A stretch of DNA of 64,000 bases, from contig MTON01000005.1 of NCBI GenBank assembly GCA_002010665.1, forward strand, positions 156,613-220,612, in the 5' to 3' direction. Position numbers and translations under genes: made by a program. This document shows, piece by piece, positions 19,317-28,725 of this stretch (the first letter of the stretch is position 1; every line of letters begins with the position of its first letter). The notes below the pieces were generated by a model. The model saw only the letters and a list, made by a program, of their open reading frames with translations. It was not told where the DNA came from and searched no databases. Source of the DNA: Candidatus Aminicenantes bacterium JdFR-78. Lineage in GTDB: Bacteria > Acidobacteriota > Aminicenantia > JdFR-78.

Positions 19317-19944
19317 TTATGGATTTGAGAAAAGAATTGGAAAATTATTCTATTGAGATTGATGAGAACAAGTTGAATCTTCTTAAAAAATTTTATTTAT
19401 TTCTTGAGGAATCCAATAAAAAGGTAAATTTAATATCTCGAAGAAATTTTAATAAAACATTTTATACGCTCACCTTTCAGAGCATTTGGGTAGGAAATAA
19501 AATTTCTTCCATTAGCTCATTAATAGATGTAGGTTCTGGAGCTGGTTTTCCAGGGATTCCAATTAAGATCTATTTACCATCAATAAAAATTTACTTGGTG
19601 GAGCCGAATAAAAAAAAAGTCAATTTTTAGTTGACCTGAAAGAAAAATTGAGTTTGAATAATATGGAAGTAATGAGGTGTGATTTTTCAAAAGCAGTGGA
19701 AATATTAGGAAAAAAAGGGGAGAAAATTGATTATTTAATTTCTCAGGGAATAAGAAGAAAAGAGAAACTGGTTACAGAGAAATATAATATAATTCAAAAG
19801 GGATACATTTTCTTAACAGGAAGCGAGGAAGTGAAAAGATTGAAAAAATTTAAAAAGCTGTGTAAGTATAAATGGATTGTAGAGAAAATTCCTGAAAAGG
19901 AAAATCTTTTTATGATAATACTTAAAATAAAATGTTTCACGTGA
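19313..19944 (+). pseudogene. rsmG: rsmG (16S rRNA G527 methyltransferase), frameshifted
   Basis: The first frame (19313-19630) gives 105 residues with the SAM-binding motif DVGSGAGFPGIPIKIYLP and ends LVEPNKKKVNF then TAG. The protein continues in the -1 frame (FLVDLKEKLSLNNMEV) to a TGA at 19942-19944, giving about 210 residues, the RsmG size. The break lies just after a run of nine A (about 19610-19618) and a run of five T. One extra A or T in either run, or a -1 slip, restores the frame. The C-terminal half is divergent and lacks the clear RAVA-type motif seen in most RsmG. It is either a decaying gene, a sequencing error, or a gene rescued by slippage. Confidence 0.8.
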
Positions 19945-19948
19945 AACA
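19933..19948. promoter_or_regulatory. parS: parS centromere site
   Basis: TGTTTCACGTGAAACA, a perfect 16-bp palindrome identical to the universal bacterial parS consensus, bound by ParB. It lies 15 bp upstream of parA, and the TGA of rsmG is inside it. This indicates that the region is near the replication origin. Confidence 0.97.
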
Positions 19949-19962
19949 TTTATTAATAGAAA

Positions 19963-20718
19963 ATGGGTAAGGTAATTTCAATCGCAAATCAAAAAGGAGG
20001 AGTTGGGAAAACAACCACAGCAATAAATCTCGCTTCTTGTTTAGCTGTTGCTGAGAAAAAAACCTTAATAGTTGATATAGATCCCCAGGGAAATGCTACG
20101 AGTGGACTTGGAAGAAATAAAATGAATTCAAAAGGTGTATATCATGCTCTCATATCAGGAAACTTTTATCCTGATTTAATAATTAACACAGATTTAGAAT
20201 ATCTATATATAAGTCCTTCTTCGCCTGAATTAGCTGGTGCTGAAGCAGAGCTTTTTTCTCTTGAAAACAGAGAGAGGAGGCTTTCAATAGCTCTTTCCAC
20301 AATAGAGAATAATTTTGAATACATTTTTATAGACTGTCCTCCTTCTCTTGGCTTTCTCACCATAAATGCTTTAGCAGCTTCGCACTCGGTTTTAATTCCC
20401 ATTCAGTGTGAATATTATTCACTTGAGGGAGTAACTGATTTATTAAAGATTCTGGACGAGGTAAAAAAATATCTTAATCCAGCATTGGAAATTGAGGGTA
20501 TACTTCTAACAATGTATGATGAAAGAACAAATTTATCTAAACAGGTCGTTGAAGAGATAAGGGATGTGTTTAAAAATAAAGTTTATGACACAATTATCCC
20601 TCGAAATGTTACGATTGCTGAGGCACCAAGCTTTGGTAAGCCTGTAATTTTGTATAATATAAAATCAAAAGGGGCGCAAGCCTACCTAAATTTTGCTAAG
20701 GAGTTTCTTACAAAATGA
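19963..20718 (+). CDS. parA: Chromosome partitioning ATPase ParA/Soj
   Basis: 251 residues. Deviant Walker A KGGVGKTTTAINLA near residue 11, Walker A' VDIDPQGNAT and Walker B FIDCPPSLG. A MinD/ParA-family ATPase that moves ParB-parS complexes. No N-terminal helix-turn-helix, so it is the chromosomal Soj type. Immediately downstream of parS and overlapping parB by 4 nt. Confidence 0.97.
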   Translation: MGKVISIANQKGGVGKTTTAINLASCLAVAEKKTLIVDIDPQGNATSGLGRNKMNSKGVYHALISGNFYPDLIINTDLEYLYISPSSPELAGAEAELFSLENRERRLSIALSTIENNFEYIFIDCPPSLGFLTINALAASHSVLIPIQCEYYSLEGVTDLLKILDEVKKYLNPALEIEGILLTMYDERTNLSKQVVEEIRDVFKNKVYDTIIPRNVTIAEAPSFGKPVILYNIKSKGAQAYLNFAKEFLTK

Positions 20719-21551
20719 GAAAAAAAGCTTTAGGTAAAGGGATAAAAGCTTTCCTATCAGAAGATTTGAGTATTTTAAAGGAAGAAAGATATATAGAAAT
20801 TGATATTGACCAGATAAAGCCAAGTCCTTATCAGCCTCGTGTGAGATTTGATGAGGAATCTATCAAAGAGCTTGCAGAATCTATAAAGAAAGCAGGAGTA
20901 ATTCAGCCAATAATGGTTGTGCCACAAAAAGACCACTATCAGATTGTAACAGGTGAAAGAAGATGGAGAGCAGCGCAAAAAATTGGTTTGAAAAAAATTC
21001 CCGCGATTGTCAAGAATATTCCAAAAGAAAAACAAATTGAACTTTCTTTAATAGAAAATTTGCAGAGGGAAGATCTGAATCCATTAGAAATTGCACAGGC
21101 ATATAAACAAATGACAGAGTTGCTTAATCTGACTCATCAGGAAATTGCCGAACGGGTTGGGAAAGATAGAGCGTCTGTAACCAATTATCTTAGATTGTTG
21201 AAATTACCTCAAGAAATTCAAAAAGCATTACTGGATAATAAAATTTCTATGGGACATGCACGAGCTATACTTGCTCTTGAAGATCCAGAGCATCAGTTAA
21301 AAGTTGCTCACGAAATTATTAAAAGAAACTTATCAGTTCGTGAAACAGAAAGACTCATTAAAAAGTTTGGGAATGGAAAGGAGAGGAAGAAACCACAGAT
21401 TGATCCTGATATAAGTGCCTTAGAAGAAGAGTTAATGAGAATATTTAGCACAAAAGTAAAAATAAGAAATACAGAAAGGGGAGGGTATGTTAAAATATAC
21501 TATTATAACAAAGGAGATTTGGAAAGAATTTATAATTTAATAAAGGGTTAA
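20715..21551 (+). CDS. parB: Chromosome partitioning protein ParB/Spo0J
   Basis: 278 residues. N-terminal CTP-binding ParB domain with the signature GERRWRAAQKIG (about 75-86) and LIENLQREDLNPLE; central helix-turn-helix (TQEI-type segment LTHQEIAERVGKDRASVTNY) for parS binding; C-terminal dimerisation domain. It loads at the parS site just upstream of parA. The ATG overlaps the parA stop. Bactofilin follows after 3 nt. Confidence 0.97.
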   Translation: MRKKALGKGIKAFLSEDLSILKEERYIEIDIDQIKPSPYQPRVRFDEESIKELAESIKKAGVIQPIMVVPQKDHYQIVTGERRWRAAQKIGLKKIPAIVKNIPKEKQIELSLIENLQREDLNPLEIAQAYKQMTELLNLTHQEIAERVGKDRASVTNYLRLLKLPQEIQKALLDNKISMGHARAILALEDPEHQLKVAHEIIKRNLSVRETERLIKKFGNGKERKKPQIDPDISALEEELMRIFSTKVKIRNTERGGYVKIYYYNKGDLERIYNLIKG

Positions 21552-21554
21552 AGA

Positions 21555-21914
21555 ATGAGTAAAAAAGAGAAAAACGATGAAATTTGTGGTTTTATTGACC
21601 AGGGAACTGAATTTAACGGGAACTTAAAATTTAACGGAACATTCAGAATCGATGGAAATTTCAAGGGGAAAATAGTTTCAAATTCTAAATTAATTGTTGG
21701 AGAAAAGGGAAAAGTGGAAGCTGAGATTGACATTGGTCATCTTATTGTAAGTGGAGAAGTAAAAGGTAAAATAAATGCAAAGGAAAAAGTTGAGGTTTAT
21801 TCAAAGGGCAAGGTATATGGTGATATAATAACACCAAAATTAATGGTTGAAGAAGGTGCATTTTTTCATGCTTCGTGTAAAATGGATGGATATGGTGAAA
21901 AATCCCCAAAATGA
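21555..21914 (+). CDS. Bactofilin
   Basis: 119 residues. A DUF583/bactofilin beta-helix core (about 15-105) with regular hydrophobic-Gly repeats (GNLKFNGTFRIDGNFKGKI, VSGEVKGKINAKEKVEVYSK). Bactofilins self-assemble into filaments without nucleotides and organise cell-shape or, in Myxococcus, ParABS scaffolds. Location directly after parAB and just before the Kdo genes fits a link between chromosome segregation and envelope, which is inference. Overlaps kdsB by 4 nt. Confidence 0.9.
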   Translation: MSKKEKNDEICGFIDQGTEFNGNLKFNGTFRIDGNFKGKIVSNSKLIVGEKGKVEAEIDIGHLIVSGEVKGKINAKEKVEVYSKGKVYGDIITPKLMVEEGAFFHASCKMDGYGEKSPK

Positions 21915-22636
21915 ATAGGGCTATAGGAATTATACCCGTTAGATATGATTCTAAAAGATTTCCTGGAAAACCTCTCGCTAAAATTCTGGGAAAGACAATG
22001 ATACAGCACGTTTATGAAAAAGTGATACAGACAGAATTGCTCGAAGAGGTTATTGTAGCCACTGATAGTTTTTTAATCGAGGAAGAGGTAAAAAAATTTA
22101 AGGGTAAAGTTATTATGACTTCTCCTAAACATAGAACAGGGACTGAGAGAGTTGCTGAGGTTGCAGAAAAAATGAATTTTGACATTGTAATTAATGTACA
22201 AGGTGATGAACCATTGATAGAACCAGAATCCCTAAATGAGCTTGTGAGGTTAATACAAAAAGAAAATGTTCAAATGGCAACTTTGATTGAAAAAGAAACT
22301 GATCTTTCATTGTTAAATGATCCTAATGTAGTTAAAGTTGTGGTGGATAAAAATAATTATGTGATATATTTCTCAAGAGCACCAATTCCTTTCAGGGTAA
22401 AAAATTTCTTTTATAGGCATGTAGGTGTTTATGGATTTCAAAAAAAATTTTTGATGGAATTTGTAAATTATCCTCCTTCCTTTCTGGAACAGACCGAGGG
22501 ACTGGAGCAGTTAAGAGCTTTGGAAAATGGGGTAAAAATCAAAGCTATATTTTCAAATTCCTATACATGGGGTGTAGATACAAAGGAAGACCTGGAAAAA
22601 GTAATAAAATATTTAGAAGGGAGGAGAAATGCCTAA
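21911..22636 (+). CDS. kdsB: CMP-Kdo synthetase
   Basis: 241 residues. 3-deoxy-manno-octulosonate cytidylyltransferase, which activates Kdo with CTP for lipid A glycosylation. N-terminal [18 protein letters not shown] binds nucleotide; [12 protein letters not shown] carries the metal-binding Asp. It overlaps pyrG by 8 nt, so the CTP-using and CTP-making enzymes are co-translated. Confidence 0.97.
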   Translation: MNRAIGIIPVRYDSKRFPGKPLAKILGKTMIQHVYEKVIQTELLEEVIVATDSFLIEEEVKKFKGKVIMTSPKHRTGTERVAEVAEKMNFDIVINVQGDEPLIEPESLNELVRLIQKENVQMATLIEKETDLSLLNDPNVVKVVVDKNNYVIYFSRAPIPFRVKNFFYRHVGVYGFQKKFLMEFVNYPPSFLEQTEGLEQLRALENGVKIKAIFSNSYTWGVDTKEDLEKVIKYLEGRRNA

Positions 22637-24233
22637 GTTTATTTTCGTAACCGGCGGTGTGCTTTCTGCATTAGGAAAAGGAATTGCTGCTGCTTCGATC
22701 GGATGCTTACTCGAAGCGAGAGGTTTTAAAGTCACTCTTCAGAAATTTGATCCATATTTAAATGTTGATCCTGGAACTATGAGCCCCTTTCAACATGGTG
22801 AAGTGTATGTGACAGATGATGGTGCAGAAACAGATCTTGATTTAGGTCATTATGAAAGATTTACAAATACAAAAACCACAAGGGACCATAATTGGACAGC
22901 TGGAAAAATATATGAGTCAATAATAAATAAAGAAAGAAATGGAGAATATCTTGGAAAAACTGTTCAGGTTATTCCTCATGTAACGGATGAAATAAAAAAT
23001 GCAATTTTAAAAATTGCAGATGATAATGATATTGTAATAGCAGAAATAGGGGGAACTGTAGGAGACATTGAAAGTCTTCCTTTCCTGGAAGCAATTCGTC
23101 AAATGAGACTTGAATATGGAAAGGAAAATACATTATTTATACATTTAACTTTAGTCCCATATATTAAAACAGCGGGTGAATTAAAAACAAAACCAACCCA
23201 GCATAGTGTTAGAGAATTAAGGGAGATTGGAATTCAGCCTGATATCCTTTTATGCAGAACAGATCGTTTCTTACCATCTGAATTAAAGGCAAAAATTTCC
23301 CTATTCACAAATGTTCCTGAGGAGGCTGTTATTACAGCTAAGGATGTTGAAAATATATATGAGATACCTTTAGTCTTTGCAAAACAGGGCCTTGATAAAA
23401 TTATTTTAAAGCTTCTTAATCTTCCAGAAAAACCAAGAAATCTTAAGCAATGGGAAAATTTAATAGAAAGAATGAAAAATCCAAAGGATGAAGTGGATAT
23501 AGCTCTGGTAGGAAAGTACGCTGGTTTGCATGATTCATATAAAAGTTTGATAGAAGCTCTTGTTCATGGAGGAGTTGCTAATGACTTGAAAGTTAATATT
23601 CACTGGATAGAGTCTGAAGAGATCATTCTGGGTAAGGAAAAACAGATCTTGGGAGATGTAGACGGTATTTTAGTTCCAGGAGGCTTTGGAATAAGAGGGA
23701 TTGAAGGAAAAATTTTGGCAATATCCTACGCCCGAAAAAATAAAGTTCCATTTTTTGGAATATGTCTTGGAATGCAATGTGCTGTAATAGAATTTGCAAG
23801 GAATGTTTGTCATTTAGAAAAGGCAAATAGCACAGAATTTGATCCATCTACACCCCATAAAATTTTCTTTAAATGGAGAGAAATAGCAGGAATTGAAAGA
23901 ATGGGAGGAACAATGAGACTCGGAGCTTACAGGTGTAAGCTTGAAAAGAATTCCTTTGCATATAAAGCATATGGAGAAGAAATAATTTCAGAAAGGCATC
24001 GTCATCGATATGAATTTAATCCAGAATATGAAGAGATCCTTGTAAAACACGGACTCTTTATTTCTGGAAAGAATCCAGAGACGAATTTGGTTGAAATTAT
24101 AGAAATAAGAGAGCATCCATGGTTCTTAGGATGCCAGTTTCATCCAGAATTTAAATCAAAGCCTCTATCACCACATCCTTTATTTAAAGCATTTATTGGA
24201 GCTTGCTATGAGTATAGAAACAAAAGAAATTGA
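22629..24233 (+). CDS. pyrG: CTP synthase
   Basis: 534 residues. N-terminal synthetase domain ([20 protein letters not shown]) forms CTP from UTP; C-terminal class I glutamine amidotransferase has the nucleophile Cys in FFGICLGMQ and the His/Glu pair in [10 protein letters not shown]. Strong Shine-Dalgarno sequence (GGGAGGAG) inside the end of kdsB. Sits between kdsB and kdsA, a conserved arrangement in several diderm phyla. Confidence 0.98.
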   Translation: MPKFIFVTGGVLSALGKGIAAASIGCLLEARGFKVTLQKFDPYLNVDPGTMSPFQHGEVYVTDDGAETDLDLGHYERFTNTKTTRDHNWTAGKIYESIINKERNGEYLGKTVQVIPHVTDEIKNAILKIADDNDIVIAEIGGTVGDIESLPFLEAIRQMRLEYGKENTLFIHLTLVPYIKTAGELKTKPTQHSVRELREIGIQPDILLCRTDRFLPSELKAKISLFTNVPEEAVITAKDVENIYEIPLVFAKQGLDKIILKLLNLPEKPRNLKQWENLIERMKNPKDEVDIALVGKYAGLHDSYKSLIEALVHGGVANDLKVNIHWIESEEIILGKEKQILGDVDGILVPGGFGIRGIEGKILAISYARKNKVPFFGICLGMQCAVIEFARNVCHLEKANSTEFDPSTPHKIFFKWREIAGIERMGGTMRLGAYRCKLEKNSFAYKAYGEEIISERHRHRYEFNPEYEEILVKHGLFISGKNPETNLVEIIEIREHPWFLGCQFHPEFKSKPLSPHPLFKAFIGACYEYRNKRN

Positions 24234-25050
24234 GCTTTCACCTGGAATAAAGATTGGTGGGAGAAATCCTCTTTTTTTAATAGCAGGACCTTGTGTTATT
24301 GAAAGTGAACATCATGTTTTTTTCCTCGCACAAGAATTAAAGAAAATAACAGATCAACTTGGAATTCCTTTTATTTTTAAAGCCTCCTATGATAAAGCAA
24401 ATCGTTCCTCCATTTCCTCTTATAGAGGGCCGGGTTTGGAAAGGGGATTGAAAATATTATCATCTATTAAAGAGGAATTAAATATTTTAATAACATCGGA
24501 TGTTCATGAGACCAAGCAGGTTGAAAAAGCAGCAGATGTGCTTGATGTTATTCAGATTCCAGCCTTTCTCTGCAGACAGACAGACTTACTTGTTGAAGCG
24601 GCGAAAACACAGAAGGTGATAAACGTAAAGAAAGGTCAATTTATGGCACCTTGGAACATGGATAAAGTTATTGAGAAAATATTACATCATGGTAATGAGA
24701 AAATAATTATTACTGAAAGAGGGACTAGTTTCGGTTATAATAATTTAATCTTTGATGTCAGGGCAATTCCAATAATGAAAGATTTTGGATTTCCAGTAGT
24801 GATTGACGCTTCTCATAGCGTTCAAAAACCAGGAGCAAAAGGAACCTCCTCTGGAGGAGATGCTCATTTTATTCCTGTTCATGCAAAAGCTGGAGTGGTT
24901 GCAGGAGCTGATGGAGTCTTTTTAGAAGTTCATGACAATCCAGCACAGGCTCTTTCTGATGGAGATAATTCATTGAAATTAAATAAGTTATATAGCTTAT
25001 TGGAGACCCTGATTGAAATTAAAAAATTAGTGGAGAACCATAATGATTGA
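24208..25050 (+). CDS. kdsA: Kdo-8-phosphate synthase
   Basis: 280 residues from the ATG at 24208, preceded by GGAG at a spacing of 6 nt; a TTG at 24196 is in frame but less likely. Condenses arabinose 5-phosphate and PEP to Kdo 8-phosphate. Signatures: [23 protein letters not shown] and the C-terminal [10 protein letters not shown] and HDNP. It starts inside the 3' end of pyrG and overlaps kdsD by 8 nt. Confidence 0.97.
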   Translation: MSIETKEIELSPGIKIGGRNPLFLIAGPCVIESEHHVFFLAQELKKITDQLGIPFIFKASYDKANRSSISSYRGPGLERGLKILSSIKEELNILITSDVHETKQVEKAADVLDVIQIPAFLCRQTDLLVEAAKTQKVINVKKGQFMAPWNMDKVIEKILHHGNEKIIITERGTSFGYNNLIFDVRAIPIMKDFGFPVVIDASHSVQKPGAKGTSSGGDAHFIPVHAKAGVVAGADGVFLEVHDNPAQALSDGDNSLKLNKLYSLLETLIEIKKLVENHND

Positions 25051-25996
25051 AATTGGGAAAAAGGTTTTAAAGGTAGAAGCAAAAGCAGTAAAGGATTTAA
25101 TAGATAGAGTTGATGAGCAGTTTGAAAAGGCAGTTGAATTTATATATGAATGTAAGGGAAAAGTAGTTATCACAGGTATTGGTAAATCAGGACTAATTGC
25201 TCAAAAAATTGCTGCAACTTTTACCTCTACAGGAACCCCGGCAGTTTTTATACATCCTGCAGAAGCAGTTCACGGCGATCTTGGTATGATTCTTGATGAT
25301 GACATAGTAATTGCAATTTCCTATAGTGGAGAAACTAAGGAAATAATAACGCTCCTTGAGTTCATTAAAAGAATAGGAGTGAAATTAATTGCATTGACTG
25401 GAAATAGAAACTCTAAATTAGCTAAATACAGTGATATAGTTTTAGATGTGAGTGTTGAACAGGAAGCTTGCCCAATTGGTTTAATTCCAACATCAAGCAC
25501 AACTGCTGCTCTTGCAATGGGAGATGCTTTAGCAATTGCTGTAATGCAAAAGAAGGGATTCGGAAGAGAGGATTTTGTTTTTGTTCATCCACGTGGACAA
25601 ATAGGAAAAAAACTTTTAAAAGTCAAGCATCTTATGCACACAGGAGATGAAGTTCCGGTGGTTAGTGTAAAAACACCAATGCGAGACACGGTTCAGGAAA
25701 TGACAAGGAAAAAACTTGGTGTTACATGTGTTGTGGATGAGAATAAAAAGCTTGTAGGAATAATAACAGATGGAGATTTAAGAAGACTCCTTATTAAATA
25801 CGGAAGCTTTATGGATAAAACAGCTGGAGAATGCATGAAGCTTAATCCAATAACTATTGATAAAGAGGAATTAGCAACTGAAGCTCTCAATATAATGGAG
25901 GAAAAGAAAATAACTTCTTTGATTATAAAAAATAAAAATGGAGAAGTTGAGGGAATAATTCACCTCCATGACCTATGGAGAACGGAGATGTTTTAA
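25043..25996 (+). CDS. kdsD: Arabinose-5-phosphate isomerase
   Basis: 317 residues: SIS sugar-isomerase domain (about 25-170; GIGKSGLIAQKIAATF, and TSSTTAALAMGDALAIA) and two CBS domains (about 195-317). It makes arabinose 5-phosphate from ribulose 5-phosphate, the first committed Kdo step. Overlaps kdsA; kdsC begins 2 nt downstream. The CBS pair matches the KdsD/GutQ architecture. Confidence 0.95.
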   Translation: MIEIGKKVLKVEAKAVKDLIDRVDEQFEKAVEFIYECKGKVVITGIGKSGLIAQKIAATFTSTGTPAVFIHPAEAVHGDLGMILDDDIVIAISYSGETKEIITLLEFIKRIGVKLIALTGNRNSKLAKYSDIVLDVSVEQEACPIGLIPTSSTTAALAMGDALAIAVMQKKGFGREDFVFVHPRGQIGKKLLKVKHLMHTGDEVPVVSVKTPMRDTVQEMTRKKLGVTCVVDENKKLVGIITDGDLRRLLIKYGSFMDKTAGECMKLNPITIDKEELATEALNIMEEKKITSLIIKNKNGEVEGIIHLHDLWRTEMF

Positions 25997-25997
25997 A

Positions 25998-26558
25998 ATG
26001 AAAGCAGTAGAAAGAGCAAAGAGAATAAAAATGATAATAATGGATGTAGATGGAACTTTAACTGATGGCATTTTATATGTTTTGCCTGATGGAGAGGAGG
26101 TAAAGGGCTATAATGTAAAAGATGGAACAGGTATTCTTCTGGCCCATTTAGCAGGTATTAAAACAGCAATTATCACAGGAAAAGTGTCAAAGGCACTTGA
26201 TAAGAGAGCAGAGAAACTTGGAATAGGAGAAGTTTATCAAGGTTTTGTGGATAAAAAAAGCATTCTTTATAAGATTTTAAAAAAACACTCCTTAAAAGCG
26301 GAAGAGGTAGCGTTTATTGGAGATGATATCGGCGATCTGGAAATTATGAAATCAGTGGGTTTTGCTGGTGCTGTTGCAGATGCTCATCCTGAAATAAAGA
26401 GAATTTCCCATTTTATATCAAACTTCGAAGGCGGAAAAGGAGCAGTTCGGGAATTTATCGAATTTATACTTAAAGCGCAAAATAAATGGGAGTCTTTGAT
26501 GAAAGAAGTAAAAAATTTAAAAAATAACATGGAGAATAAAAATGAAAATAAATCCTGA
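25998..26558 (+). CDS. kdsC: Kdo-8-phosphate phosphatase
   Basis: 186 residues from the ATG at 25998, directly after kdsD; an upstream in-frame start at 25968 would lie inside kdsD and is not needed. HAD phosphatase: MDVDGTLTDG carries the nucleophile Asp, and FIGDDIGDLEIM is the metal-binding motif IV. Releases Kdo for KdsB. A Lys/Asn/Glu-rich tail overlaps the next gene by 17 nt. Confidence 0.94.
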   Translation: MKAVERAKRIKMIIMDVDGTLTDGILYVLPDGEEVKGYNVKDGTGILLAHLAGIKTAIITGKVSKALDKRAEKLGIGEVYQGFVDKKSILYKILKKHSLKAEEVAFIGDDIGDLEIMKSVGFAGAVADAHPEIKRISHFISNFEGGKGAVREFIEFILKAQNKWESLMKEVKNLKNNMENKNENKS

Positions 26559-27909
26559 AATTTTTCGTAAATATGACATTAGAGGAGTAGTGGATAAAGA
26601 CCTTACTCCAAAAATTGTTGAAATTTTAGGGAAAGGAATAGGAACCTATTTAAGAGAAAGAAATAAAAGAGAAATTGTAATTGGAAGAGACACTCGATTA
26701 AGTTCACCTGAATTTAGGAATTCTCTTTTAGCAGGATTAATCTCTACTGGATGCAAGGTTATAGATCTTGGATTGATTCCAACTCCTTTGCTATATTTTT
26801 CAATCTATTATCACAAAAAAGAAGGCGGGGTAATGATTACTGGCTCTCACAATCCTCCTGAATATAATGGATTCAAAATAATGTGCGGGGAAGAAACCCT
26901 TTATGGAGAACAAATTCAGGAAATTTATAAAATAATTTCTAATGAGAGATATATAGAAGAAAAAGGAAGTTATAATGTTTACAATGTTATTCCTGAATAT
27001 CAAGAATATTTATACAAAAATGTAAGGATTGAAAAGAAACTTAAAGTAGTAGTAGATGCTGGAAATGGTACAGGAGGAATTGTTGCTGTTCCAATTTTTA
27101 GAAAACTTGGATTTGAAGTAGAAGAGTTGTATTGTGAACCAGATGGGAATTTTCCTCATCATCATCCTGATCCCACCATTCCAGAGTATTTAGAGGATTT
27201 AAAGAAAAAAGTTAAGGAAACAGGAGCTGACATTGGGCTTGCATTTGATGGGGATGCAGATCGACTTGGGGTAATTGATGAAAAGGGAAATATTTTGTGG
27301 GGGGATCAATTAATGATAATTTTCTGTCGTGATATACTTCCATCAAATCCTGGTGCAGCTATAATTTCAGAAGTTAAGGCTTCACAACTTCTTTACGATG
27401 AAATTGAAAGGCTTGGTGGTAGACCTATTATGTGGAAAACAGGACATTCTTTTATAAAGAAGAAAATAAAAGAAGAAAATGCTTTACTTGCCGGAGAAAT
27501 GAGTGGACACTTGTTCTTTGCTGATAGATATTTTGGTTTTGATGATGCTATATATTCTGCTTTGAGATTGCTTGAAATCCTTTCTAAGCAGGATAAATCC
27601 CTCTCTCAGATGCTCGCGGATTTACCCAAGACTTACAAAACACCTGAAATACGAGTATATTGTTCAGATCAGGTTAAATTTAAAATAGTGGAGAAGGTAA
27701 GAAGAAAATTAGCTGAGAAATACCCAATAATTGATATTGATGGAGTGAGAGCAATTTTCCCAGATGGCTGGGGCTTGGTTAGAGCTTCAAATACTCAACC
27801 AGTGCTGGTTCTCCGTTTTGAAGCAAAAACAGAGCAATCTCTAAAAGAGATCGAATCTATTGTAAAGACAGAGATAGAAAATGCAATTAGGGAGTTAGGA
27901 GACAGTTGA
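26542..27909 (+). CDS. Phosphomannomutase/phosphoglucomutase
   Basis: 455 residues, alpha-D-phosphohexomutase of the AlgC/ManB group. The phosphoserine loop is TGSHNPPEYNGFK near residue 96, the metal site is DGDADRLGV near 240, the sugar-specificity loop is GEMSGH near 320, and the phosphate-binding loop RASNTQPVLVLRFEA is at the end. Interconverts 1- and 6-phosphates of mannose or glucose for envelope polysaccharides; GEMSGH suits a dual mannose/glucose enzyme. Joined to kdsC and uppP by overlaps, so part of the envelope operon. Confidence 0.94.
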   Translation: MKINPEIFRKYDIRGVVDKDLTPKIVEILGKGIGTYLRERNKREIVIGRDTRLSSPEFRNSLLAGLISTGCKVIDLGLIPTPLLYFSIYYHKKEGGVMITGSHNPPEYNGFKIMCGEETLYGEQIQEIYKIISNERYIEEKGSYNVYNVIPEYQEYLYKNVRIEKKLKVVVDAGNGTGGIVAVPIFRKLGFEVEELYCEPDGNFPHHHPDPTIPEYLEDLKKKVKETGADIGLAFDGDADRLGVIDEKGNILWGDQLMIIFCRDILPSNPGAAIISEVKASQLLYDEIERLGGRPIMWKTGHSFIKKKIKEENALLAGEMSGHLFFADRYFGFDDAIYSALRLLEILSKQDKSLSQMLADLPKTYKTPEIRVYCSDQVKFKIVEKVRRKLAEKYPIIDIDGVRAIFPDGWGLVRASNTQPVLVLRFEAKTEQSLKEIESIVKTEIENAIRELGDS

Positions 27910-28712
27910 ATAGCTTTTCAATCTGGGAAATAATTCTTTTATCACTTATTCAGGGAATAACAGAATTCTTTCCTATTAGTAGTTCAGGACATCTTGTTAT
28001 TGCTGAAAAATTATTAAACATAAGGGAACCGCAAATTCTATTAAACATCGTTCTGCATCTTGGGACCCTTTTTGCTATTGTCATATATCTTAGAAAAGAA
28101 ATAAGAGATTTAATAATTAGTCTTAAGAATTTTTTGATTTCTCCTTCAAAAAACCTTAAAGATTCTAATACTATAATAATTTTTCAGATAATTATAGCCA
28201 CCATTCCCACAGTCTTTATTGGATATTTCTTTAATGAACCATTAGAAAAGGCTTTTGGTTCATTGAGAACTGTTAGCATTTCTTTGTTAATTACAGGATT
28301 ATTTTTATTAATGACAAGATTCAGCAAAGAAAAGGAAAGGAATAAACTAATACTCCATCCCTTGGTTATAGGAATATTTCAAGGCATTGCAATTGTGCCT
28401 GGTCTTTCACGCTCTGGACTTACAATAGGAATTGCATTACTACTTGGATGGAAAAGAGAAAAGGCTGCTAAATTTTCCTTCTTAATTTTTATTCCTGTTG
28501 TTATTGGAGCTTTTATTTTTGAAATTAGCAAAATTCAAATCCATTCTCAAAATTGGTTAATTCTTCTATTTGGATTTATTATGACTTTTATTGTTGGGGT
28601 TTTCTCTCTGGTTTTCTTAATAAAAATTGTAAAAAGAGGTGCATTTTCTTTCTTTTCAGTTTATTGTTTTATAGTTGCTTTATTAGCTTTTATTTTTTCA
28701 TATAAAATTTAA
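27906..28712 (+). CDS. uppP: Undecaprenyl-diphosphatase
   Basis: 268 residues, polytopic BacA/UppP family. Motifs EFFPISSSGHLVIAEKLL near residue 20 and PGLSRSGLTIGIALLLGW near 160 are diagnostic. Recycles undecaprenyl carrier lipid for peptidoglycan and polysaccharide synthesis. Starts at a TTG overlapping the stop of the mutase gene; no alternative start is better placed. Confidence 0.96.
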   Translation: MNSFSIWEIILLSLIQGITEFFPISSSGHLVIAEKLLNIREPQILLNIVLHLGTLFAIVIYLRKEIRDLIISLKNFLISPSKNLKDSNTIIIFQIIIATIPTVFIGYFFNEPLEKAFGSLRTVSISLLITGLFLLMTRFSKEKERNKLILHPLVIGIFQGIAIVPGLSRSGLTIGIALLLGWKREKAAKFSFLIFIPVVIGAFIFEISKIQIHSQNWLILLFGFIMTFIVGVFSLVFLIKIVKRGAFSFFSVYCFIVALLAFIFSYKI

Positions 28713-28725
28713 AGAGGGGTAGGAT

